From Lachnospiraceae bacterium (GTDB taxonomy: Bacteria > Bacillota > Clostridia > Lachnospirales > Lachnospiraceae), in the NCBI GenBank assembly GCA_022792885.1, contig JAAWBX010000023.1, forward strand, positions 1-64,000: a stretch of DNA of 64,000 bases, given 5' to 3'. Made by a program: the position numbers and the translations under genes. Below the pieces are notes generated by a model. It made no database searches and was not told where the DNA came from. It worked only from the letters and a program-made list of their open reading frames with translations. Each line of letters begins with the position of its first letter. Within the stretch, counting starts at the first letter, position 1. Below, piece by piece: positions 41,848 to 50,200 of this stretch.

Positions 41848-42333
41848 CTATTTAATTACAGTTTTTGGCATTCCCTTTGTCTGCGCTGCCGTAATCCATT
41901 TTTGTTCATTTAACAACGCTTTTCTGATTTCTTTTTCCTGAATTTGTTTTTCCGTTAATCCATCATTTTCAAATACTTTTGACAACAAAGGTTCTCTTAT
42001 ATACTCAGATTTTGCTTTCTTTCCTGCAAAATTTCGTTCTATTGCCGTCGTTACTGCAGACATAACATATAGTCCCATACTGTGCATTTGTGAATCTTGT
42101 TGCTGCATTTGTATTTTATATGCCTTCGCATAAGGCTCTAAATCAGCGGGACATGACCAATCAATATCGTTTACGGTGAATCCGTAACCTTTTGTAACGA
42201 ACAGCCAATATGGCCGTATTTCACCACAATAAACTTCCCAGGTTAAGCCGTTTTCTCTTCTGAGATCGATTTGTTTGCCAACATACTTTTCTCCTGTTCC
42301 GCCTTCTTCTTCTCCGTGCGGAACAGCCCGGCT
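41848..42333 (-). CDS. T part of the tail chaperone, made by -1 frameshift (GT fusion)
   Basis: An open frame of 161 codons in the -1 frame of the G gene has no usable start upstream of its overlap. After the slip it reads SRAVPHGEEEGGTGEKYVG, then ...DIDWSCPADLEPYAKAY...AGKKAKSEYIREP. The CPADLEPY and KAKSEYI segments are typical of the second chaperone frame in clostridial siphophages. Fused to the first 117 residues of G it gives a 278-residue product. A downstream ATG at 42108 would give only an 86-residue fragment. The T region is AT-rich, unlike G. Confidence 0.8.
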   Translation of the reverse strand, partial: SRAVPHGEEEGGTGEKYVGKQIDLRRENGLTWEVYCGEIRPYWLFVTKGYGFTVNDIDWSCPADLEPYAKAYKIQMQQQDSQMHSMGLYVMSAVTTAIERNFAGKKAKSEYIREPLLSKVFENDGLTEKQIQEKEIRKALLNEQKWITAAQTKGMPKTVIK

Positions 42334-42683
42334 AAAAAACTGTCTTCCATCATGGCCTCCTGCAGCTGATTAAAGAAGCCCATAATATCCGCGTCCTCGC
42401 CCTCCAGATAACTTTCCACCAGAGAAAACGCCTTGTCCAGCTGCTCCGCCTTCCCCTCCTCGGTATCATAATCGTACCGGTATTCCTCGTGATATACCTG
42501 CAGACCGACAAGCAGAAATTCCGGCAAAAACATCAGAAGATCCTCGACCTTTTCCATGTTCGCCCCGCCGTTCTCATCCGTGACGTTGCTCATTTTGACA
42601 ACTCTTGAAATGATCCGGCTCTTTAACGTCGGCTTATAACCAAATTTGATGCGAAATTCCTTTTCTCCGATTTTTAATTTCAT
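42243..42683 (-). CDS. Tail assembly chaperone G
   Basis: A 146-residue helical protein (MKLKIGEKEFRIKFGYKPTL...FLPEFLLVGLQVYHEEY) encoded between tail tube and tape measure, the standard place of the G chaperone. It keeps the tape measure soluble while tube subunits assemble. Its acidic/basic tail is replaced in the GT product by the -1 frame. The ribosome site is AAAGGAAAAGG. Confidence 0.82.
   Translation of the reverse strand: MKLKIGEKEFRIKFGYKPTLKSRIISRVVKMSNVTDENGGANMEKVEDLLMFLPEFLLVGLQVYHEEYRYDYDTEEGKAEQLDKAFSLVESYLEGEDADIMGFFNQLQEAMMEDSFLAGLFRTEKKKAEQEKSMLANKSISEEKTA
42333..42339 (-). promoter_or_regulatory. Programmed -1 frameshift site T TTT TTA
   Basis: In the G frame the codons AGT TTT TTA contain the canonical slippery heptamer T-TTT-TTA. 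A -1 slip here enters the T frame, which is open for 161 codons to 41848. The GC-rich stretch just downstream could form a stimulatory structure. Confidence 0.8.
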
Positions 42684-42725
42684 AGTTTTCCTTTTCCTTT
42701 CTGTTGCTTTCTTTTATAACATGCA

Positions 42726-42754
42726 AGAGGGACAGCCCCAAAGACTGTCCCCCT
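42726..42754 (-). terminator. Hairpin after the tail tube gene
   Basis: A 10-bp stem with one mismatch (42726-42735 with 42745-42754) lacks a clear U-run. It may protect the tube mRNA or attenuate downstream genes. Confidence 0.4.
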
Positions 42755-42769
42755 CCTATCGCGACCCGC

Positions 42770-43270
42770 TTACGCTTCCGCGTTTACTTTGCTCACGGTA
42801 AACGTGCCGTCTCCGTTATCAGCCACCGTAAAATCATCGGTGCATTCGACGGCCGCCGTGTTGGGAACCACCGTCACGGTCATTTCGAGGATTTCGTCCA
42901 CGCCGCCGACATCGTTCGGCGTCGCCGTTGCCTGTCCGACATACGCGTATTTCGCGACCTCGCCGATACCCTGCGAACCGTACAAATGGAAAATATCAAT
43001 CTTCTTCCCACGCATGGCGTTGACCGCCTGCAGATATTCCTTTTCGAGATTTCCCGTGATCTCCTTCGCGTCCGCCGTCCGGATCCCCATCTCAAACGTC
43101 TGCGTATCGTCCTCCAGCGTCGTGCTCTCAACCGTATTCGGCGCGGCGGCCGGACTCGGGATCGACTTTGCTTTTACCAGAAGATTGTATTTTCCCGAAA
43201 AATCCGTTGCGTCCCCCGCATCGCTGTGCTCCTTAAAAATAACGCGGGCGAGATATGAAGTTGTTGCCAT
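42770..43270 (-). CDS. Major tail tube protein
   Basis: A 166-residue structural protein starting MATTSYLARVIFKEHSDAGD. Its middle (TTLEDDTQTFEMGIRTADAK...EKEYLQAVNAMRGKKIDIFHLYG) matches tail tube proteins of Gram-positive siphophages, and an EMTVTVVPNTAAVE strand closes the fold. It is the first structural gene of the cluster; no neck, connector or tail-terminator gene precedes it. Confidence 0.85.
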   Translation of the reverse strand: MATTSYLARVIFKEHSDAGDATDFSGKYNLLVKAKSIPSPAAAPNTVESTTLEDDTQTFEMGIRTADAKEITGNLEKEYLQAVNAMRGKKIDIFHLYGSQGIGEVAKYAYVGQATATPNDVGGVDEILEMTVTVVPNTAAVECTDDFTVADNGDGTFTVSKVNAEA

Positions 43271-43362
43271 AATAGTTACCTCTCTTTCTTAAAAATATAT
43301 TTTTTTCACCGGTTCTTTTCTCCGATGTTTGCATGATAACAATAACACGAGGAAAATGTGAA

Positions 43363-43791
43363 CTACAATGAACACTTTTCGGATACCCTCAGATGCTCCA
43401 GCGCCCGTCCGTGGAGCTTTAAAATCCACCGATAGGAATACATCATGGAATCCGCGATCTGCTCCCAGGTGTACCCGTTTATGTAACGATACTGTAAAAG
43501 CCGCCGTTCCGTTTCGTCCGAGATCGCCAGAATGTCCGTCATGACCCTGTGATACCGGTCCACCGCCTCCCATTTCTTCGCCTGCCACTCCCTCTCCAAC
43601 CCGTCCAGCCGGGCCGCATAGTCGGAAAGGTCATGGAAGCCGCTTCCCTTCGGCATCCCGTCCGGCTGACGCAGGGCCGGATTTATCTCCTGATCCCGAA
43701 GCCCCTTGATCGCCTCCTCTAAAATTTCAACCTCCTTCTGGGCCGCCCGATAAGATCTCAAATATTCCTTCTTCTCCTCTTTACTCAGCAT
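43363..43791 (-). CDS. Late regulator, DUF1492/ArpU-like
   Basis: A 142-residue protein with an N-terminal coiled coil and a sigma-70 region-4-like C-terminus: LLQYRYINGYTWEQIADSMMYSYRWILKLHGRALEHL. Related phage proteins activate late genes. Here it is divergent from the repressor and lies just upstream of the tail genes, so it should switch them on. AAGGAG precedes ATG 43791. Confidence 0.82.
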   Translation of the reverse strand: MLSKEEKKEYLRSYRAAQKEVEILEEAIKGLRDQEINPALRQPDGMPKGSGFHDLSDYAARLDGLEREWQAKKWEAVDRYHRVMTDILAISDETERRLLQYRYINGYTWEQIADSMMYSYRWILKLHGRALEHLRVSEKCSL

Positions 43792-43830
43792 ATCGTTTCT
43801 CCTTATCTCGATTTTTAGTGATTTTATTAT

Positions 43831-43938
43831 AGTATATATGAATTTTCGAGATTGTCAATCTTTTCCAGTCGAATTTTCGATATTATTTGGGGATATTTAA
43901 AAAATATTCTTGATTTTTCGATATTTTTGAGGTATTCT
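43831..43938. promoter_or_regulatory. Divergent repressor/activator switch
   Basis: The minus promoter for the late regulator is TTGACA (43858-43853), 16-bp spacer, TATACT (43836-43831). The plus promoter for the repressor is TTGATT (43910-43915), 17-bp spacer, TATTCT (43933-43938). Related TCGA-type sites (AATTTTCGAGA 43841-43851, TCGAATTTTCGA 43869-43880, GATTTTTCGATAT 43912-43924) lie in or beside both promoters and are likely repressor operators. Confidence 0.65.
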
Positions 43939-43960
43939 ATTTCTATAGGAGGGATGTATC

Positions 43961-44311
43961 ATGGAAGAAATGGAACGCAGGCTGAAAGACATGATAACCG
44001 GGCAATACGGAAGCCTGAAGAAATTCTGCGAAGCGATCGACATGCCCTGGACAACTCTGGACAGCATTTTAAAAAGAGGGATCGTCAACGCCAACATCAC
44101 GAATGTCATGAAAATTTCCAGAGAACTTCACATCGATACGGAAAGTCTTGCATCCGGCCGGATCGTAAAGTCTTTCCGAATACAAAAACTGCCGGATACG
44201 ATCGCCGCTCATTTTGACGGAAGCGAATACACGGAAGAACAACTGGAGCGGATCCGGGCTTTTGCCGCCTTTATTAAATCCGAGGAAAAGGAAAAAAAGA
44301 AAACGGACTGA
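43961..44311 (+). CDS. XRE family repressor of the tailocin
   Basis: A 116-residue repressor. SLKKFCEAIDMPWTTLDSILKRGIVNANITNVMKISREL is an XRE helix-turn-helix; the acidic/basic C-terminus (LERIRAFAAFIKSEEKEKKK) would dimerise. GGAGGG precedes the ATG. It sits next to an ImmA-type peptidase, in an arrangement like ICEBs1 ImmR-ImmA, where the peptidase cleaves the repressor to induce the element. Confidence 0.9.
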   Translation: MEEMERRLKDMITGQYGSLKKFCEAIDMPWTTLDSILKRGIVNANITNVMKISRELHIDTESLASGRIVKSFRIQKLPDTIAAHFDGSEYTEEQLERIRAFAAFIKSEEKEKKKTD

Positions 44312-44321
44312 GGTGATTTGT

Positions 44322-44855
44322 TTGGATAGTTATGAAGAACTGCTGCAGACCGCCGCGGACGCGGGCGTTCAGGTTTTTGAACATTTTGATTTAAACGGGG
44401 ATTCCGAACCCGGCTGCACGTTAAAAGGGTTATATATAGACGGCTGCATCGCGCTCGATTCAACCTTAAAAACCGCCGCGGAAAAATCCTGCGTTCTCGC
44501 CGAAGAACTGGGCCACCACTACACCACCGCCGGCAATATCCTGGATCTGTCCGACGTACAGAACCGCAAACAGGAACGCAAGGCCCGTATGTGGGGTTAC
44601 AATCACCGAATCGGCCTTTCCGGTATCCTGGAAACCTTCCTGGCCGGATGTCAGAATCGCTACGAAATGGCGCGGCATCTGGACGTGACCGAAGAATATC
44701 TGGCGGAAGCTTTGGAAGCTTACCGGCACAAATACGGAGAATTTGTGGAAGTAGGCAACTACATCCTCTGTTTTGAACCCTATCTTGGCGTGATACAGAA
44801 ATGGGACAAGCCGGATCCGCAGCATGAGGCAGCGCCGTTTGACCATGAAGCATGA
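44322..44855 (+). CDS. ImmA/IrrE metallopeptidase (anti-repressor)
   Basis: A 177-residue zinc peptidase. The HExxH-variant site is in CVLAEELGHHYTTAGNI (E-E-L-G-H-H), typical of ImmA. RMWGYNHRIGLSGILETFLAG and DVTEEYLAEALEAYRHKYGE are the usual following helices. The start is probably TTG 44322, with GAGGTG in good position; GTG 44313 is an alternative, and in-frame codons further upstream lie inside the repressor gene. It is expected to cleave the XRE protein after damage or signals and so trigger the tail genes. Confidence 0.88.
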   Translation: MDSYEELLQTAADAGVQVFEHFDLNGDSEPGCTLKGLYIDGCIALDSTLKTAAEKSCVLAEELGHHYTTAGNILDLSDVQNRKQERKARMWGYNHRIGLSGILETFLAGCQNRYEMARHLDVTEEYLAEALEAYRHKYGEFVEVGNYILCFEPYLGVIQKWDKPDPQHEAAPFDHEA

Positions 44856-44899
44856 AAAAGCGCGCCGGGTTTCCCGAAATGAAAACCCGGCGCGCTTTT
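44856..44899. terminator. Strong bidirectional terminator
   Basis: A 17-bp perfect stem (44856-44872 with 44883-44899) with GC-rich core and A/T ends gives a U-run in both directions. It separates the tailocin from the PH-domain gene. Confidence 0.9.
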
Positions 44900-44900
44900 T

Positions 44901-45347
44901 CTAATCCTCTTCATCCGACGCGCAATCGGCGCAGGCGGGCATCTCCTCATGCCCTTCCGCCGGGCCGCCCGGATGGCCGCCGAAAAATTCTTTGCCGATC
45001 ACATGCTTCTCCAGCCGCTCCTGTTCCACCAGATCCGAGATCAGGTCCTTCGTCGCCTTCGGATTCTTGATATTTTCCAGTTTCACGATCTCCTCCCGGT
45101 TTACGCGGGTAGCCACCAGAAGCGTTCCGGTTCCGAAAAGCTTCTGCGTAAACGTGCGCACCATCGTAATATCCACCACGCGGTACAGCATCACTTCATC
45201 GGAAACCGTCGTAAAAAGCCCCATATCTTTATACAGGCGGCTATTCTGAATCTTGTATTTTGTGAAACTGAACGGAAACCACATAAAATGCTTCCGGTCC
45301 TTCCAGACAATGTCCCCGCCTGCCGTCCTGTTTTTTTCTTCGCTCAT
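44901..45347 (-). CDS. PH domain-containing protein (bPH2/YdbS-like)
   Basis: A 148-residue cytoplasmic protein. The core FTKYKIQNSRLYKDMGLFTTVSDEVMLYRVVDITMVRTFTQKLFGTGTL is the bacterial PH fold found in YdbS/YdbT proteins, here without membrane segments. The C-terminus has a run of Gly/His/Cys (FFGGHPGGPAEGHEEMPACADC). The start is ATG 45347 (GGAGGAGG upstream), overlapping the TPR gene by 4 bp. Confidence 0.82.
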   Translation of the reverse strand: MSEEKNRTAGGDIVWKDRKHFMWFPFSFTKYKIQNSRLYKDMGLFTTVSDEVMLYRVVDITMVRTFTQKLFGTGTLLVATRVNREEIVKLENIKNPKATKDLISDLVEQERLEKHVIGKEFFGGHPGGPAEGHEEMPACADCASDEED

Positions 45348-46159
45348 TCTTCTTCCTCCTCCAAAGACTTCAGGGTTTCCCAAATTTCCGGATCCCCGGT
45401 CAGGTCATAAATCATGCGGTAGCACTCGCCCGCTTCCGTATAACGTCCGCTCTTTTCGCAGTCCTTCGCCGCCTGAAGCGTCAGAGCCAGCGTTTCCCGG
45501 CTCGCCTCCAGCGGGATCTCATACTCCGCAAGAATCTCGCAAAGCCGTTCTTTCGTGTACGCCGGCGTCTCCCGCTTCAAAACCTCGCGGAGGAACGATA
45601 ATTCCCGGCGTGCGTGTTCCGTAGGATAAAAAAGCTCGCTGTACAGATACAGCGCCTCCGCCAGCTCGGGCCGATAATTCTCCAAATGATAATAACCGAG
45701 ATTCCGGTAATATCTGGCAAGCAGCGCACGGGTATTGCAGAAATCGTAACTCTCGTCGGTCAGTTCCCGGTACATTTCCAGATCTTCCAGTTTCCGGTAT
45801 ATCTCGATCAACGCCAGCAGGCTCTCACAATCTGCCGGGTTCCACTGAAGAGCCCGCTCGAACGCTTCCTTCGCATCCTTCGTCTGCCCCTGCTTCTCCA
45901 GACGGCTGCCAAACAGACGCCAGATTCCGCTCATATTCAGGGGCGCCTCTTCGTAATCTCCGCCCCCGAAGAAATATTCGTAATAATACGCTTCGGTGAC
46001 GTGGCCAAAATTGTGCCATTCCCCGGACCGTCCGCTCATCTCTTCCTCCGCCGCCTGAACCAGGCGCGCCAGATCTTTCAGAGGAACCTCCTCCTGATTC
46101 TTCATTCCCTCGTAGATCCGATGGATCCGCTTCCAGTTGTGATACTCCTGCTGTTCCAT
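45344..46159 (-). CDS. TPR-repeat protein
   Basis: A 271-residue helical protein. TPR-like units are visible (WRLFGSRLEKQGQTKDAKEAFERALQWNP; LARYYRNLGYYHLENYRPELAEALYLYSELF; KDCEKSGRYTEAGECYRMIYDL). Such repeats bind partner proteins. It is coupled to the PH-domain gene. No specific function can be assigned. Confidence 0.78.
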   Translation of the reverse strand: MEQQEYHNWKRIHRIYEGMKNQEEVPLKDLARLVQAAEEEMSGRSGEWHNFGHVTEAYYYEYFFGGGDYEEAPLNMSGIWRLFGSRLEKQGQTKDAKEAFERALQWNPADCESLLALIEIYRKLEDLEMYRELTDESYDFCNTRALLARYYRNLGYYHLENYRPELAEALYLYSELFYPTEHARRELSFLREVLKRETPAYTKERLCEILAEYEIPLEASRETLALTLQAAKDCEKSGRYTEAGECYRMIYDLTGDPEIWETLKSLEEEEE

Positions 46160-46208
46160 TCCTAACCCATCCTTCTTTTTCCCGACGCTTACCCGCCTTT
46201 CCGCCTCG

Positions 46209-47273
46209 CTAATATTGACTCAGGGCAAAAGCGCCCGAAGCATTCCCGATCACGATCCGGGTATCCGACGAAAGATGCGTCAGGAAAAACACCATGGCCT
46301 CCCGCGGCACCGAGATACACCCTTCCGTCGGCACTCCCTCCGAAACATGCAGAAAAATCGCCGATCCCTGCCCCGGTACACAGGCCGTATTATAATTGAT
46401 CGCAGCCGCATAAGCGTAAGCCGTCGTCTCGATCCATAAACGTTCCGCGCTGTTAAACGCCGAGGGGTCGATCCCCTCCGTTTTTGTGGAAATCATCTGA
46501 TTATAATACACCGAATCCACATCATCCACCCAGTAATGACCTTCTTCCACTCGGATATACCCCCTCGGACAGCCCGGATCCGGTTCCGTCCCGAAGATCG
46601 GCCCCAGCGTATAGACGCCGGCCGGCGCCATCGCGTTGTATTCCGTCGTATTTCCCACGCCGTCCCTTCCCACGTAGCCCGACGTCCGATAGATCTCTTC
46701 CCAGAGCCCGGCGCCGTTCTTCTGATGCATCGTAACCGTCGCCGCGGTCCCCGACGCCTCCACAAGAATCATCTGCGACACACCGGCGGAAGCCTTCAGC
46801 TGCGCCGCAAAGCTCTGTTCCGGTTCCGGCGCGGAAGTGGGCGCGGCCGTCTCCGGCTGAGAAGGGGGAGGAGAAACGGCTTCCGAAGGGCTCTCTTTCC
46901 CCTCGGTCGGCTCCGGCTTCTCCGCAGCGCTCCCCGCCTCCGAAGAAACCGGAGCCGACGAAGATTCCGCCGGCGTTTCGAGCGTCTCCGCCCCGGCCGT
47001 CCCGCTTTCCGGAAGCGTCTCCGGTTCCCCGGCAGCCTGCATGTGAACCGACACGCCGGCCAGCGCCGCCCTCGCCATGGCCTCCCGTACTTCCTGAAGC
47101 ATACGCGGACGGTTATCCGGAACATCCTCCGTTCTCTCCGTCTCTGTCGAGACATTCGTTTCTTCTTCATCCAAAAACGATACTTCCGCCGATTTCTGAC
47201 AGCCAAAAAGTACAATAACGGTAACCGTCAGTAAAATACCGGCCGTCAACCATTTTTTTCCCTTTTTTTTCAT
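46209..47273 (-). CDS. L,D-transpeptidase lipoprotein (YkuD domain)
   Basis: A 354-residue lipoprotein. The signal peptide ends in the lipobox VLFGC, with Cys25 the lipidation site. Residues about 75-150 are a Pro/Ser/Glu/Thr-rich wall-spanning linker. The YkuD catalytic domain ends with HVSEGVPTEGCISVPREAM, in which His and Cys form the active site. These enzymes make 3-3 peptidoglycan cross-links. The gene begins 9 bp after the addA stop, whose 3' end supplies the ribosome site. Confidence 0.88.
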   Translation of the reverse strand: MKKKGKKWLTAGILLTVTVIVLFGCQKSAEVSFLDEEETNVSTETERTEDVPDNRPRMLQEVREAMARAALAGVSVHMQAAGEPETLPESGTAGAETLETPAESSSAPVSSEAGSAAEKPEPTEGKESPSEAVSPPPSQPETAAPTSAPEPEQSFAAQLKASAGVSQMILVEASGTAATVTMHQKNGAGLWEEIYRTSGYVGRDGVGNTTEYNAMAPAGVYTLGPIFGTEPDPGCPRGYIRVEEGHYWVDDVDSVYYNQMISTKTEGIDPSAFNSAERLWIETTAYAYAAAINYNTACVPGQGSAIFLHVSEGVPTEGCISVPREAMVFFLTHLSSDTRIVIGNASGAFALSQY

Positions 47274-47282
47274 TCCGAATTT

Positions 47283-50200
47283 TTATCCTTTCTCCATCCG
47301 GATCGCTTCCCCGAGGGCAAACGAATAGATCCAGCATTCCGTCACGGGGCTTCTCGTCATCTGTTCCAGAGCTTTCCGGTAAGAATCCAACTGAACCTCG
47401 TAACGCTTCCTTAAAATCTCCCGGCCGCCCGCTTCCGGTACCCGGTCCGTCTTATAATCCACCAGGATTCCCTGCTCACGCTCCCAGAAACAGGCGTCCA
47501 TCACACCCTGTATCAAAAGCATCTCCCCGCCGGTTTCCAAAGACGGGTCGGGAATCCCCATCACAAATCGCTGTTCCCTGCGCAAGCGCCCCTCCGCCTC
47601 CGCTCTCGCCATTCTTTTTCCCAGATCGGAAGCCAGAAACAAGGCGATCTCGTCGGAACGCACCAGCGCCAACTCCTCCGGCCGCATTTTCCCCGCCTTT
47701 TCCAGACGGCTTTTTTCCCTCTCCACATCGGCCTCCGTTGCGCACTTCGAAAACGTTAGACAGGACAGCAAACGATGATACGCGTTCCCCCGGTCAGCCC
47801 CCGATTCCCGGCCGCCGCCCCCGGAAAACAGCGTGCGCGCGTCCTCCTCTTCCATACTCGCCCGCTTCAGATCCGACACGGATATCTTCCGATGGCGATA
47901 GATCGCTCTTTCATAAGGATATTGAAAAGAAAGCTGCTTGTCAAGCTGCTTTTTCTCCTCCCCGGAAAGCGCAAACGGCCCGTCGGCTTCCAGATCCCGT
48001 CTCTTTCCTTCCTCCCGTCCCTGTTTCCCGATCTCCTGAAACAGAATATCCCCCAGCGCGATTCTGTCCAGCTTAAAGCAGGCCTCGTCCCCCATCCTCG
48101 CCATCATCAGCCAGTCCAGATACGAGCCCGCGCGAAGGCGATACGTGTAGGGAACCCGTTCGCAGGGAAGTTCTTTGAGAGCCTTCCATTTTTCTTCCGT
48201 TTTTTCCGCATCCTCCACCGCCGCCGTCAGAATCAGTTTTTCCCTCGCCCGCGTCATCGCCACGTACAGCACCCGGAGTTCTTCTCCCAGATCGTCCTGA
48301 ATCATCCGCCCCGCCAGCACGGTCTTCCGCAGGGAAGGACGTTTCGTCCGCAGAAACGGATCAATGACGTCCGCCGCCAGCCCCAGATCCGCATGAATCA
48401 AAATCCGCTTTCTTGAATCCGTGTGGTTAAAAGACTTCGCCAGCCCGGCCACGATACATACCGGAAATTCCAGCCCCTTGCTCTTGTGTATGGAAAAGAT
48501 CCGCACGGCATTCTCATTCTCCCCGATCCGCGCCGCCTCGCCGTAATCCACCTCATACTTCCGCAAATTTTCAATATAACGAATAAAATCAAACAGGCTG
48601 TGATAGGAAGTGCTCTCATAATCCAGAGCCTTCTGCTTCAGCATGGCCAGATTCGCCCGCCTTGCCTCCCCGCCGGGCATGGCGGCCGCGAACAATTCGT
48701 AACCGCTCTCCTCCAGAGCCAGATTCAGAATCTCGTAAACGGTCTTAACGCGCGACCGCTCCCGTAGCCCCTGCAAAAGCTTCCCCAGACGGGCCAGTTT
48801 TTCCCGCAGCGCTTCCTCCTCCCCTTTTTCCCGGTACCAGACAAACGCTTCGTACAATTCCGCCTCCGTGGCAGGTTCCCCCGCCCGCCGGTACTCCGCC
48901 GTCATCACCGCCAGCTCCCGGTTATTTACCTTCCCCACGGGAGATTTTAAAACGGCGGCCAGCGGAATATCCTGTCTGGGATTGTCGATGATCCGCAAAA
49001 GATTCAGCGCCGTCGACACCTCCCTCGTGTCAAAATAACCGGTCTTGGACTGGACAAACACCGGTATCCCCCGGTCGCTTAAGACTTCCGCGAATACTTC
49101 GGCCCAGCCGGCATAAGTCCGAAGCAAAACGGCGATATCCCGGTAGCAAAGGTCCTCCCCTTCCGGATTCGCCTCGGTCTTTAACAGCCGATTCCCCGGC
49201 CGGGTCATCTCCCGGATCCGGTCGGCGATCACCCGGGCTTCCATCTCCTTTTTGGATACGTCGGTCAAAAGCTCTTTCTCCTCCGGCGCGATCAGCCAAA
49301 ACTCCGTGTCAAAATCCCCCGCGGCACTCGGCCGGCCGGCGATGAGAGCCTCCTCCTCCCCGTAAGCGATCCCTCCCAGCGTCTTTCCCATAATCCGGTA
49401 AAAAACCCGGTTCACACTGTCCAGCACTTCCGGACGGCTCCGGAAATTCCGGTGAAGATCGATCCGGCGGCAGGAGCCTTCCTCCGTGGAATACGCGTGA
49501 TACTTCTCCATAAACAGTTCCGGCCTGGCCAGACGGAACCGGTAAATACTCTGCTTCACGTCCCCCACCCGGAACATATGGCGCCGCCCCTCCCATTCCC
49601 CGGAGACCGCGGTCAAAATCGTTTCCTGAAGCAAGTTGCTGTCCTGATACTCGTCGATCAGAATTTCCTCAAAAGATTCGCCCAGTTCTTTTGCCGCGTC
49701 CGAGGGCTCGTACCCGCCTTCCCGTTTTTCGATCAAAATCGCCAAAGCCAGGTGTTCCAGATCTCCGAAATCCGCCACGTTCCTCTCCCGTTTTGCCGCC
49801 TCGTACCGCTCTTTAAAAGCCCGGGTGAGAGCGATCAGGACCTGCAAAGGCTCCCGGCAGGCTTCGTTTTCGGCCTCCAGTTCTTCCGGCGTCCGCGTCC
49901 CGTAAAGCTCCGCCAGTTTCTGCAGCGTCTTCTTCACATGACCCCTGAGAGCCGAAACCGCCGCCTTTTTCTCCTCGTCGATCTCCTTCGGCCGTTTCTT
50001 TGACATCGCAGGAAACGTAAGATTCGCCAGATTTTTACAGATCGCTTCATAATCCGGCGCCTCCTTTAAACGGCGGATCTGTTCCAGATCCGACAGGATC
50101 ATCGGCTCATAGATAAAGGGACCGTCCGCCTCCCGGCACAGAGCCAGACAGGAATCACACTGGGTTTCCAGCTCCTCCGCCTTTTTGCGCACATCCTCCG

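Larger units (their letters stand above)
31118..44855. mobile_element. F-type (non-contractile) tailocin gene cluster
   Basis: From right to left: ImmA peptidase and XRE repressor (plus strand), then on the minus strand a late regulator, tail tube, G/GT chaperones, tape measure, YjcQ, distal tail protein, spike, fibre, small membrane protein, holin and endolysin. The late regulator lies 92 bp from the tail tube gene, with no room for head or packaging genes. Integrase, replication, terminase, portal, capsid and sheath genes are all absent, so a DNA-carrying virion cannot be made from this locus alone. The parts match a phage-tail-like bacteriocin with its own lysis cassette. A defective prophage is the alternative. 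Confidence 0.75.

Noticed and set aside
31118..44855. Intact or inducible DNA-carrying prophage
   Set aside because: No integrase, replication, terminase, portal, capsid or connector genes are present, and there is no gap large enough to hide them.
31118..44855. Contractile (R-type, diffocin-like) tailocin
   Set aside because: No sheath, gp25-like or baseplate wedge genes are seen; a single tube protein followed by G/GT and tape measure is the siphophage arrangement.
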